The notes: generated from the letters alone by a model not told the origin. A stretch of DNA of 40,537 bases from Bacteroidota bacterium (GCA_005772895.1 SXIH01000007.1:1-40537), one strand, 5' to 3'; positions 24,973 through 33,058 are shown, counted from the stretch's first letter. Translations and numbers: made by a program.

Positions 24973-25028
24973 CTTTATTACTTTATCACTTCATCACCTA
25001 GTCACCTAATCACTTAGTTACCTAGTCA
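24973..25028. repeat. Seven phased 8-bp units beside a T9SS gene stop codon
   Basis: Contiguous units on the plus strand: CTTTATTA, CTTTATCA, CTTCATCA, CCTAGTCA, CCTAATCA, CTTAGTTA, CCTAGTCA. The array ends six bases from the stop codon of the next T9SS gene. Confidence 0.85.
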
Positions 25029-25034
25029 CCAAAA

Positions 25035-26306
25035 CTATCTCGTCAAGATCACCTTAGTCGTAACTTTATTCTCTTCAGTAGTCAATGTCGCCATATAAAT
25101 TCCATTAGGAAGATCAGAAATATTATACGACACATTGTATTTTCCTGCATATTGTCTTCCTTGGTTGTTTAATGTTCTCACCATTTTACCGGTAATGTCA
25201 AACAACTCAATTCTTACAGCCATTGTGTTTTCCAAATTATAACTCAAAGTAATTTGTCCGCTTGTTGGGTTTGGCGAAACTTTTACTTCAAATTCGGTTG
25301 GAGGAAGAATAATTGTTTCAGCAACAATTGGTAATTTATCTTCAGTGTTTTCTGGTTCAGTTACAATAACAGTTTCAGTAATTGTTGCTGTTGTCTCAGT
25401 TTCTGTAATTTCTGTAATATCTTCTACCGGAACAATTGGTTCTATGACTTCTGTTTCTAGTATTTCAATATAACTAACTCCACCTGCGATCATGCTTATC
25501 GCTTCTGTTTCAACAAATGGAATTGGTTCAATAACATTTACTAACTCTTCTTCAATTAATTCTACTTCTTCTACAGCAAGTGTATCAATTCCAACTTGAA
25601 TCGGATATTCCATAAAAACTGTATCACCTGTTAACATCATTGGCTCTTCCACAATTTCAACAGTAGTTTCTTCTACTTTTTTTGTAAAAATTGGTTCTTC
25701 AATTGCTACTTCGCCCATTTTTATAAATACAGGTTCTTCAACTGTTGGAGGAATTGTTGGCGGAGGCGTGTCAATAACACTTTCAACAACCATCATTTGT
25801 CCTAATTGCATTAGTTCTTCATCCTCTATTCTTTTACTTAATCCGCATTTAGTTGCTTTAATTTGTTTTATAGTTTCCTTAGTTACTTCTTTTGTAACTT
25901 CTTTCTTATTTATAACCGGCTCCTCAATTGGTCTGATAGCCGGTTTCCCCATTACTCTTACCTTCATTTCTCCTTTCGTCATTTCTTGTCCGTAAGCATC
26001 AGCACCATTAAATAATGCAGCACCAAACACCATCAAAAGTGCATAAGCAAATATTGCTAAGCGACTGGTAAGAGTTGGATTTCCAAAAGAAATTACCGGA
26101 CGTGATAATTGAGCAGGTGTAAATCGTCCGCATACTTTTCCTTTTTCTTCTTTTTCAAAAACTTCAATAATTTCTTCATCGGTTTTTTTAGAAAAGTCGT
26201 ACACCGATTTTTGGCAGGAAGCACAAAAAGCTCCTTTTGCATCGGGTGTCATTTTGTTCCAGTCTTCATGACAAGGTTTTGGGATTGAGATAGCGAATGT
26301 TTTCAT
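25035..26306 (-). CDS. T9SS type A sorting domain protein with N-terminal four-Cys domain
   Basis: A 423-residue protein with an unusual order. Residues 1-65 form a compact domain with C12, C28-x-x-C31 and C59 (PCHEDWNKMTPDAKGAFC, then KVCGRF), suggestive of a metal site; it lacks an ordinary signal peptide in front. A hydrophobic segment at about 83-100 ends in ADA-YGQ, which looks like a signal peptidase I site after residue 104. The middle is a Pro/Glu/Thr/Val-rich low-complexity stretch with repeated IEEPV or IEEPIF units. The final 85 residues are a T9SS type A sorting domain (VKVSPNPTSGQITLSYNL, RIELFDITGKMV, LPNGIYMATL). Divergent from the TPR gene. Function unknown. Confidence 0.85.
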   Translation of the reverse strand: MKTFAISIPKPCHEDWNKMTPDAKGAFCASCQKSVYDFSKKTDEEIIEVFEKEEKGKVCGRFTPAQLSRPVISFGNPTLTSRLAIFAYALLMVFGAALFNGADAYGQEMTKGEMKVRVMGKPAIRPIEEPVINKKEVTKEVTKETIKQIKATKCGLSKRIEDEELMQLGQMMVVESVIDTPPPTIPPTVEEPVFIKMGEVAIEEPIFTKKVEETTVEIVEEPMMLTGDTVFMEYPIQVGIDTLAVEEVELIEEELVNVIEPIPFVETEAISMIAGGVSYIEILETEVIEPIVPVEDITEITETETTATITETVIVTEPENTEDKLPIVAETIILPPTEFEVKVSPNPTSGQITLSYNLENTMAVRIELFDITGKMVRTLNNQGRQYAGKYNVSYNISDLPNGIYMATLTTEENKVTTKVILTR

Positions 26307-26383
26307 GGTTTGAGGTGTTTAATTGAACATTAATTTCTGATAACCAGGAATAAGATGTATTTATAACGGGGATTCCATAAAAG

Positions 26384-26402
26384 AATACAAAATTTTTGTA
26401 TT
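26384..26402. promoter_or_regulatory. Perfect inverted repeat in a divergent promoter region
   Basis: AATACAAAA-t-TTTTGTATT, 9-bp arms around one base, in the 203-bp gap between two divergent genes. It could be a regulator-binding site or part of overlapping promoters. Confidence 0.4.
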
Positions 26403-26509
26403 TAACTGATTTTCATTTATTTACATTAAATAAGCTTCAATAACAAATCGTGAATGTTTTGTATATTAGTTCCCATAAGCACAAACTACTCTACTCAAAA
26501 AGCAAAATT

Positions 26510-28048
26510 ATGAATATCAGGAATGAATTAAGATACTACCTAATCGGTTTAATCTGTTTGTTTTGCCAGTCATCATTATTTGCACAAAATAGCAAAGTTG
26601 ATTCACTAAGTCTGGCACTTAAAAATGCAAAACACGATACAACTCGGGCAAGCACTCTTGTAGCTTTAACTGAAGAACTTTTTTACTCTAATCAAGATAC
26701 TGTTATTCCGCTCTGCGAGCAAGCAATTCAAATTGTTGATAAAAACAATTCAACTACAAATGAAAAAGAAAAACGTTCTTTCTTAAAATCTAAAGCGGAT
26801 GCTATGCATAACATAGGCTTTTGCCATAATACCAACGGAGATGCATCAAATGGAATGGAGTATTATCAAAAAGCTCTAAAAATAAGAGAACAAATAATTG
26901 ATAAGAAAGGAATTGCAAATTCATTTATTGGCATTGGTGTAATTTATTCTGAGCAAGGAGACTTAGAAAAAGCATTAAATTTTTATCGAAAAGCTTTAGA
27001 AATTCAAGAAAAAATTGGTGATAAAGATGGTGCTGCTTATTCGTTGAATAATATTGGATTTATTTATAATAATCTAAATAATACTAAAGAAGCATTGAAT
27101 TACTATTTTAAAAGTATAAAGATAAGACAAGAAATAGGCGACAATAAAGGTGTAGCAAATCAATACAACAATATTGCAGTTATATATATTGGCACAGAAG
27201 ATCTGGCCAAGGCAATGGATTATGCGCGCAAGAGTTTAAAAATAAGACAAGATATGGGCGACAAAAAAAAGATTGCTATGTCGTATGGAGTTATTGCCAA
27301 TATTTATAATAAACTGGATGATCTAGAATATGCAAAAGACTACTTCAATAAAAGTTTGTCGTTACATGAAGAAACGAATAACAAAATGGGGATTGCATTT
27401 TGTTTAAGCGCAATGGCAGATTTTTATGTGAAATTAGGTGACACTGACGCTAGCAAAAAGAAAATGCATTATCAACAGGCACTAGAATATGCAAATCGAT
27501 CGCTTTTAATTTCAAAAGAATTAAAATTCCCTATGAACATTAAAAATGCAGAGAAATCACTTTCAATTATTCACACAACTTTAGGAAATATACCTGAAGC
27601 ATTTGAACATTATAAGCAATATATATTTTACAAAGACAGCTTAGACAATGAAGGAACTAGAACAGCAGGAATAAAAAGTCAAATAAAATACGAATTCGAT
27701 AAAAAGGAAGCTATTGCTACTGTTGAACATCAAAAAGAATTAGAAAATCACAAAGCTTTGGCAGAAGAAAGAAACAAAAAGCAAAAGATTATTATTTGGT
27801 CTGCGATTGGTTGCCTTCTTATTCTAGCATTGTTTGCAGGTTATATATTTCGAACATTAAGTACAACAAAAGAACAAAAAAAGATAATCGAGCTTAAGAA
27901 TGAAGAAACTGAATTTCAAAAACAAATTATTGAAGAAAAAAACAAAAATATTATTGATAGTATTGAATATGCAAAACGAATACAACAATCGCTATTGCCA
28001 ACCGAAAAATATATTGATAAAAATATAAAACGGCTTCATAAGAAATAA
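26510..28048 (+). CDS. TPR sensor-like membrane protein lacking the SpoIIE domain
   Basis: The start giving MNIRNELRYYLIGLICLFCQ is preferred because it exposes a signal peptide ending SLFAQ; an upstream ATG adds 20 residues in front. The 512-residue product has tandem tetratricopeptide repeats from about residue 85 to 375 (for example AYSLNNIGFIYNNLNNTKEA, ANQYNNIAVIY), one membrane helix at 427-447, then a coiled coil. It ends IIDSIEYAKRIQQSLLPTEK plus 15 residues. In relatives the SIxYAxxIQ-LLP motif introduces a SpoIIE/PP2C phosphatase, which is missing: the stop comes at once and another gene starts 11 bp later. It could sense periplasmic signals without phosphatase output. Confidence 0.85.
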   Translation: MNIRNELRYYLIGLICLFCQSSLFAQNSKVDSLSLALKNAKHDTTRASTLVALTEELFYSNQDTVIPLCEQAIQIVDKNNSTTNEKEKRSFLKSKADAMHNIGFCHNTNGDASNGMEYYQKALKIREQIIDKKGIANSFIGIGVIYSEQGDLEKALNFYRKALEIQEKIGDKDGAAYSLNNIGFIYNNLNNTKEALNYYFKSIKIRQEIGDNKGVANQYNNIAVIYIGTEDLAKAMDYARKSLKIRQDMGDKKKIAMSYGVIANIYNKLDDLEYAKDYFNKSLSLHEETNNKMGIAFCLSAMADFYVKLGDTDASKKKMHYQQALEYANRSLLISKELKFPMNIKNAEKSLSIIHTTLGNIPEAFEHYKQYIFYKDSLDNEGTRTAGIKSQIKYEFDKKEAIATVEHQKELENHKALAEERNKKQKIIIWSAIGCLLILALFAGYIFRTLSTTKEQKKIIELKNEETEFQKQIIEEKNKNIIDSIEYAKRIQQSLLPTEKYIDKNIKRLHKK

Positions 28049-28058
28049 ATCCATATTA

Positions 28059-28412
28059 ATGAAAAAGAAAAGCGGACTTGTAATAATAGGGCAAATAATA
28101 GGTTTTGGTTTAATCTTTTTCTTGTTTGTCATTTGCATGATGTTGGGAGGTAATCCATTTGCAGGCACTGTTTCCTGGCCTGAATTTATGGGAACGTTTG
28201 TTTGTCCCTTAATTTACTTTGTGGGCTTATGCTATTCATTAAAAAGATTAAAATTAGCCGGGATTATCGTTTTATCTAGTGTAGCAGTGGGTTTAATTAT
28301 ATCAATACTTGATAATGGATTTGATTCCTCTGTTGCTTATATTATACTGTCAGCAACTCCAGGTGTTTTATTTTTGATACAAGTACTTAAGAATGAAGGA
28401 AAAATAGAATGA
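28059..28412 (+). CDS. Hypothetical four-helix membrane protein
   Basis: A 117-residue protein made almost entirely of four membrane segments (about 8-29, 44-60, 67-85, 92-109). The first loop has GGNPFAGTVSWPEF, which suggests a small conserved membrane family, but I do not recognise it with certainty. It begins 11 bp after the TPR gene and is followed at 17 bp by a secreted protein, so the three are probably an operon. Confidence 0.65.
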   Translation: MKKKSGLVIIGQIIGFGLIFFLFVICMMLGGNPFAGTVSWPEFMGTFVCPLIYFVGLCYSLKRLKLAGIIVLSSVAVGLIISILDNGFDSSVAYIILSATPGVLFLIQVLKNEGKIE

Positions 28413-28428
28413 TTTAAAACATACTCAA

Positions 28429-28911
28429 ATGAAAAAACAACTTTACATACTAACCATCCTCTTCTCTTTAATTTGTACAAATACATTTGCACAAGATGAT
28501 AAAACATTTCACTTGCATCTTATCTATCCAACATCTCCTAATTCTGAAATAAAAGAAAGTTATACAGATGGGGACTCCATCACAACAGAATATTTTAAAA
28601 AATGTGCCATTAAATTATTGAGCAATGGAAAAGATGTGTGGAAAAAACAAGGTGATCCGTTTCTTAGTTCATATGAAATCAAGCTCTATAACAAAGGTAA
28701 AGAAGTAATGAGCAAATCACCTAACTCATGGGCTGGTACAACATATAAATTTGCTGAAATGCCTGACAAATTAGTTATTGATAATATTCAAGGGTCAAAA
28801 ATGGTAGATGGTAAAAAAGTGATATTCTTTGTTCCTACAATTACACTCTATAAAGCTGTTGGATCAAAGAATAAAAAAGCAAATGTGGAAGAGTTTCCTG
28901 ATAAACATTAA
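28429..28911 (+). CDS. Hypothetical secreted protein
   Basis: A 160-residue protein with signal peptide (MKKQLYILTILFSLICTNTFAQ). The mature part has no recognised domain; it is mixed alpha/beta with a lysine-rich C-terminal tail (KNKKANVEEFPDKH). Last gene of the run that begins with the TPR protein; it converges with the GNAT/nitrilase gene, 29 bp away. Confidence 0.65.
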   Translation: MKKQLYILTILFSLICTNTFAQDDKTFHLHLIYPTSPNSEIKESYTDGDSITTEYFKKCAIKLLSNGKDVWKKQGDPFLSSYEIKLYNKGKEVMSKSPNSWAGTTYKFAEMPDKLVIDNIQGSKMVDGKKVIFFVPTITLYKAVGSKNKKANVEEFPDKH

Positions 28912-28940
28912 TCAAACTGCTTTTCAGAAAACCATTCAAA

Positions 28941-30584
28941 TCAAGCACCTTCTTTTAAAATAATCGGATTTAAAATATTGAAAATATAATTGTCGTCCGC
29001 ATGTTTTTGAAGCACTTCTCTCCTTTCATTTGGTTTCAATTGTTTCAATTCAAAAAGATCGGTTCGTCTGTCGTTCAAATTACTTACACTTCCATGTGAA
29101 CGGAATTTTTTTAACAGATCAAGATCTACGTCCACAACTAAAACCATTTCAGCTCCGGGAGTTGCTTCTGCTTTTATTCCATTTGTGGGAAAAGCAAAAT
29201 CAGCAGGAGTAAAAACACCCGATTGAGCAAATTGAATATCCATATTTTTCACCCGGGGTAAATTACCAACGCCACCTGCAATGGCTACATAACATTCGTT
29301 TTCAATAGCTCTTGCCTGCGCACAGGTTTTTACTCTTGTAAAAGCATTTTGTGTATCGGTTAGGAAAGGGACAAATAATATTTCCATGCCATTCAATGCC
29401 AATATGCGTGGAAGCTCAGGAAATTCAACATCGTAACAAATCAACACACCAATTTTTCCGCAATCGGTATCGTATACTTTAAGCTTGTTCCCTCCTACTA
29501 TTCCCCAAGCACTTACTTCGGTGGGTGTGGTATGTATCTTAGTATATCGTTCGATGGAGCCATCTCTCCGACAAAGATATCCGACATTATACAACTGACC
29601 TTTCCGGATGAAAGGCATACTGCCGGTAATAATATTTATATTATAAGTAATTGCATACTCAATAAATTTATCCCGTAAAATTTCGGTGTATTGTGCAAGT
29701 CCTCGAATAGCATCAGCTTCACTCATGTGGTTAAATTCTGCCATTAAAGGCGCATTGAATAATTCGGGAAACAAAACAAAATCCGAATGATAACCAGAAA
29801 CTGAATCAATAAAAAATTCTATCTGCTCACAAAGTGCATCCACGTCTTTAAAAGGACGCATCTGCCATTGCACTAATCCTAATCTTACAATTGTTTTATT
29901 CTGCAAATTTGCATGAACCGGTTTTACGTGTAGTACATTATTCCACTCCATAAGTGTTGCATACGCCTTCGAATCTTTATCTCCTGGCATATAATTGTTT
30001 AATATTTTTATAACGTGAAATTCATTCGCGAGTTGAAAGGACAGAACAGAATCGTGCAATTCTCTGGTTTTTACTTTTTCAATATAATCTTTAGGACTTA
30101 CTTTTTCAGCGTGTGCAGAATAATTAGGAATTCGTCCGCCAAAAATAATGGAACGTAAATTTTTCTTTTCCGCAAGTTGTTTTCTTGCATCATATAATCT
30201 TCTCGCTAAACGAAGTCCACGATAATCGGGATGAATAAAAACTTCTATTCCATAAAGCACATCACCCGATCTTGTATGGGTACTAAAAGTATAATTACCG
30301 GTTATCTGCTGATAAGTGTGGTCATCACCAAATTCATCGTAGTTTACAATTATAGAAAGTGCACAACCTACTACTTTATCATTTATCACAACAACAAACT
30401 GTCCTTCCGGAAAAATTTCAATCAACCTGGCAATATCACTCTCCGACCAAATAGTATCGTGCCAATTCTTATACGCCTCTACCATCGTATCAGATAAACC
30501 AAAATAGTCGTTAACCTTCAGGTTCCTTACTTCTATTTTTTTTATTTCGAGATTGGGTGACTCTTTTTTGTTATAGCGTGGCAT
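28941..30584 (-). CDS. GNAT acetyltransferase fused to a carbon-nitrogen hydrolase
   Basis: A 547-residue cytoplasmic fusion. Residues about 15-210 are a GNAT domain with the acetyl-CoA loop VFIHPDYRGLRLARRLYDAR. Residues about 228-505 are a nitrilase-superfamily domain with the catalytic triad E274 (LFPELFNAP), K349 (YTKIHTTPTE) and C383 (VLICYDVEFPE). Nitrilase-family enzymes act on amides or nitriles; the GNAT half would acylate an amine. This fusion is a recurrent architecture annotated as bifunctional GNAT/carbon-nitrogen hydrolase; the substrate is not known. It sits alone, with the DoxX gene upstream on the same strand. Confidence 0.94.
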   Translation of the reverse strand: MPRYNKKESPNLEIKKIEVRNLKVNDYFGLSDTMVEAYKNWHDTIWSESDIARLIEIFPEGQFVVVINDKVVGCALSIIVNYDEFGDDHTYQQITGNYTFSTHTRSGDVLYGIEVFIHPDYRGLRLARRLYDARKQLAEKKNLRSIIFGGRIPNYSAHAEKVSPKDYIEKVKTRELHDSVLSFQLANEFHVIKILNNYMPGDKDSKAYATLMEWNNVLHVKPVHANLQNKTIVRLGLVQWQMRPFKDVDALCEQIEFFIDSVSGYHSDFVLFPELFNAPLMAEFNHMSEADAIRGLAQYTEILRDKFIEYAITYNINIITGSMPFIRKGQLYNVGYLCRRDGSIERYTKIHTTPTEVSAWGIVGGNKLKVYDTDCGKIGVLICYDVEFPELPRILALNGMEILFVPFLTDTQNAFTRVKTCAQARAIENECYVAIAGGVGNLPRVKNMDIQFAQSGVFTPADFAFPTNGIKAEATPGAEMVLVVDVDLDLLKKFRSHGSVSNLNDRRTDLFELKQLKPNERREVLQKHADDNYIFNILNPIILKEGA

Positions 30585-30655
30585 AACAAAGAAATTTAAG
30601 ATGAATACTTGGTTAAATAAGAGTTCGCAAAAGTTTTATTAAGTTCTAAAAATTC

Positions 30656-31084
30656 TCAATTTTTTTTAAAATATTCATCAGCTGAGTAAGGACCGGAACC
30701 ATAAATCAGAAACACAATTAACATAACTAATACAGCTATGCTGAGGCTTAAATTTGAATAGACTTCAAACGAGTCGTTATTCATAAAATTTAAAGCAACG
30801 GCTCCTACTAAAATTGGAATCTGAAAAGCTACTGCCCAGCGGGTTGCTAAACCTGTAGCGATCATTACTCCACCGGCAAGATGTATCATGCTCACCACCT
30901 GAATTATAAAAAAGGAATACAGGTTCAAGCTTCCTGCTTCAAAATATCCGTTAATTTCTCTGGGATTACTTCCAAACTCTATTCCTTTAAAAAAAAGTAT
31001 TCCTCCAAGCATTACTCTGAAGAAATCAAGCCAACCTACATGGTGACGATCGCCCCATATAGTTATTCTATCAATTGTGTTCAT
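30656..31084 (-). CDS. DoxX family membrane protein
   Basis: A 142-residue protein with four membrane helices, beginning HHVGWLDFFRVMLGGILFFKG, with the second-helix IIQVVSMIHLAGGVMIATGLATRWA typical of DoxX/DoxD-like proteins. These are small inner-membrane proteins linked to redox or stress; the exact role here is unknown. It has an obvious GGAGG ribosome-binding site, unusual in this phylum. The gene lies 71 bp upstream of the GNAT/nitrilase gene on the same strand and is divergent from a small lipoprotein. Confidence 0.85.
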   Translation of the reverse strand: MNTIDRITIWGDRHHVGWLDFFRVMLGGILFFKGIEFGSNPREINGYFEAGSLNLYSFFIIQVVSMIHLAGGVMIATGLATRWAVAFQIPILVGAVALNFMNNDSFEVYSNLSLSIAVLVMLIVFLIYGSGPYSADEYFKKN

Positions 31085-31089
31085 GACAA

Positions 31090-31094
31090 CCTCC
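31090..31094 (-). promoter_or_regulatory. Strong Shine-Dalgarno site of the DoxX gene
   Basis: GGAGG five bases before ATG (GCGGAGGTTGTC-ATG on the minus strand). Most other genes in the window have only A-rich leaders, so this one stands out and confirms the start. Confidence 0.6.
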
Positions 31095-31265
31095 GCTTTT
31101 AGAATTGAACGTTTTTTTATTTGGTTTACGCAAAAACAAAGCCCCTACATTCTATTTTCGATAAACTCTTCCATTTGAAAGGTGAACTAAGTAAGCAGCA
31201 AGGTCATACCCACAATACAAAAGTGGCTAAGCCAGGCATTGAATAAAAATGTGTAATTTAATTCC

Positions 31266-31721
31266 ATGAAAAAAGTATTAGGCTTTGTTCTGACCATTGT
31301 TATTTTAACAGGCTGTTCCTGGCAGGAATATTTTGTGGTTCATAATAATTCCGAATCAAGTATTCTGATAACTTATTCTATAAGTCAGGCAAATGGCTTC
31401 CCGATATTTGATAATATGCCTGATGCATATATGTCGACCAACTCAGGTGATATTGATTGGAATAAAGAAATAGTTCTGGAAGACATGGATACATCATCCG
31501 TAATTTTCAAGTTTACACTTCCACCTAAAAGCATTCTAAGATTCGGACATTTAAGCAACGACAATTATTCAAATAAGAATCAATACTTTATTAATGGTCG
31601 TATTTTCAATTTTGAACTAATGGAGATTAAAAAGAAAGATGAAACAATTATTATAACCTATGATAAATTTGATTCATTTTTTAAAAAGAAAAATGGGTGT
31701 ATTAAATATGAAGTAAAATAA
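31266..31721 (+). CDS. Hypothetical lipoprotein
   Basis: A 151-residue protein with a lipoprotein signal (MKKVLGFVLTIVILTGCSWQ; lipobox LTGC, Cys at 17). The mature part begins EYFVVHNNSESSILITYSIS and continues with beta-strand pattern; no family recognised. It stands 27 bp before the DUF2461 gene, so cotranscription is possible. Confidence 0.7.
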   Translation: MKKVLGFVLTIVILTGCSWQEYFVVHNNSESSILITYSISQANGFPIFDNMPDAYMSTNSGDIDWNKEIVLEDMDTSSVIFKFTLPPKSILRFGHLSNDNYSNKNQYFINGRIFNFELMEIKKKDETIIITYDKFDSFFKKKNGCIKYEVK

Positions 31722-31747
31722 CAACACTGTTCTAGACTAAGTACAAC

Positions 31748-32431
31748 ATGACAAAAATCCAACCTTCCAATCTTGAGTTTTTAAAACTCCTGAAGAAAAA
31801 CAATAACCGTGACTGGTTCAATGCTAACAAAGACCGTTATTTAAAAGAGCATGAAAATATTATAGCTTTTGCTGATGCATTGCTATTAGAAATGAATAAG
31901 CATGATGTGATTGAAAATCAAAGTGGCAAAAAAAGTCTGCACCGTATATACAAAGACACTCGTTTTTCCAAAGACAAAACTCCTTATAAAAGTAATTGGA
32001 GCGGAGGATTTCAAAGAGCAACAAAAAAACGCAGAGGCGGATACTATTTTCACATAGAAGCAGGAAACACATTTGTAGCAGGAGGCTTTTGGGGCCCGGA
32101 GCCCAAAGACTTGAAACGAATAAGAGATGAATTTGCACACGATGCCACTGCGCTCCGTAAAATACTAAAGAATAAAAAATTCACTGATGTATTCGGAAAA
32201 CTGGAAGGAGAACAAGTAAAAACTACTCCGAAAGGATATGATGCAAAAAGTCCGGCAATAGATTTATTGCGCTTCAAACAGTTTTATGTAAAGAAAAACT
32301 TTACAGATAAAGAAGTGCTATCAGAAAATTTTGCAAAACAAATGAGTGATACATTTAAGGCAATGAGGCCTTTCTTTGATTATATGACGGAGGTATTGAC
32401 TACTGATGTGAATGGGATATCGGTGGTGTAG
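31748..32431 (+). CDS. DUF2461 domain-containing protein
   Basis: A 227-residue cytoplasmic protein of the DUF2461 (TIGR02453) family. Diagnostic parts are the start FLKLLKKNNNRDWFNANKDR, the central RIYKDTRFSKDKTPYKSNW, the strand GGYYFHIEAGNTFVAGGFWG and the later helix PKDLKRIRDEF. The family is widespread in bacteria and fungi but has no known biochemical function. Length is normal. A 627-bp gene-poor stretch holding a repeat-like element follows. Confidence 0.92.
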   Translation: MTKIQPSNLEFLKLLKKNNNRDWFNANKDRYLKEHENIIAFADALLLEMNKHDVIENQSGKKSLHRIYKDTRFSKDKTPYKSNWSGGFQRATKKRRGGYYFHIEAGNTFVAGGFWGPEPKDLKRIRDEFAHDATALRKILKNKKFTDVFGKLEGEQVKTTPKGYDAKSPAIDLLRFKQFYVKKNFTDKEVLSENFAKQMSDTFKAMRPFFDYMTEVLTTDVNGISVV

Positions 32432-32506
32432 GGTGACAGATTGTGTTTTGTTTTTAATGAGCGTTTAAACTGACTTAAATCGTTTTGTCTACGCAATTTT
32501 TCTCTC

Positions 32507-32908
32507 TTTCTTTTTGCTTGAACAAAAAGAAACAAAAATTCAAGACCGGGCGATTGCTTCCCTCCTCTCACCATTTCCCTGAAAATCTAAATCAAAACAC
32601 TAAAGGTTTTGCTAAGATTTTCTAGTAAAATGGCGTTCACCCCTAGGCGGCATCGCGCCCGGCCACTCCTCACGCACAGCTCCGAAAAGTTAATTAATCT
32701 TGGCTTTAATGTTAACAAGATAACCTTTTGGGGTGGCAATTTGAGATTGTTCAGGAATAGCGGTAATGATCGCCAGAAATATTTACATTTCGGAGATACA
32801 ACGCTCATGCGATCAATTATCCGTGGTTGTTTTTTCCTGGTAAGGAAAAAACAAATTCCCTTTGCAATCTCAAAAAGGTTTTTGTTACTTTTTGCCTTCA
32901 AAAAGTAA
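32507..32908. repeat. Putative non-coding element with hairpin ends
   Basis: Left end: TTTCTTTTTG-cttgaa-CAAAAAGAAA (32507-32532). Right end: TTACTTTTTG-cctt-CAAAAAGTAA (32885-32908). Between them is a perfect 12-bp stem with a 4-base loop, TTGTTTTTTCCT-ggta (32827-32854). The end hairpins differ by one base pair changed on both sides plus the loop. Confidence 0.6.
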
Positions 32909-33018
32909 AAGGAAGTAAACGGAGCCGAAACGTTATAGTGGGTGACACCCCCTCCTTAGGAAAACAAACCAAAATGTTCTTTACGAAAGTAAACCACTCA
33001 AACCAGCCAAAATTATCA

Positions 33019-33050
33019 TTTGGAAATACAACCCATTAGAATTATATTTG
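33019..33050 (+). promoter_or_regulatory. Bacteroidota promoter, TTTG-N20-TATATTTG
   Basis: TTTG (33019-33022), exactly 20 bases, then TATATTTG (33043-33050). The start codon is only 8 bases further on, so the transcript would be leaderless or nearly so. Confidence 0.7.
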
Positions 33051-33058
33051 AATACCTC

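Larger units (their letters stand above)
32432..33058. other. Gene-free stretch with a hairpin-bounded element
   Basis: About 400 bp of it (32507-32908) is bounded by two similar hairpins and is locally much richer in GC than the surroundings (GGCATCGCGCCCGGCC near 32650). Two overlapping open frames of about 100 codons, one per strand, look accidental: no signal peptide, no recognisable domain, basic and Phe-rich composition. The last 40 bases carry the promoter of the next operon. Confidence 0.6.

Noticed and set aside
24973..25028. CRISPR-like repeat array
   Set aside because: Units are 8 bp, contiguous and degenerate, with no spacers and no cas genes nearby.
28020..28060. Possible frameshift removing a SpoIIE domain from the TPR gene
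   Set aside because: No SpoIIE-like sequence follows in any frame; the next gene is an unrelated membrane protein, so this is absence, not a frameshift.
32587..32908. Overlapping open frames of about 100 codons on both strands
   Set aside because: Both cover the hairpin-bounded element, lack a signal peptide or recognisable domain, have odd basic and Phe-rich composition, and no promoter; they look accidental.
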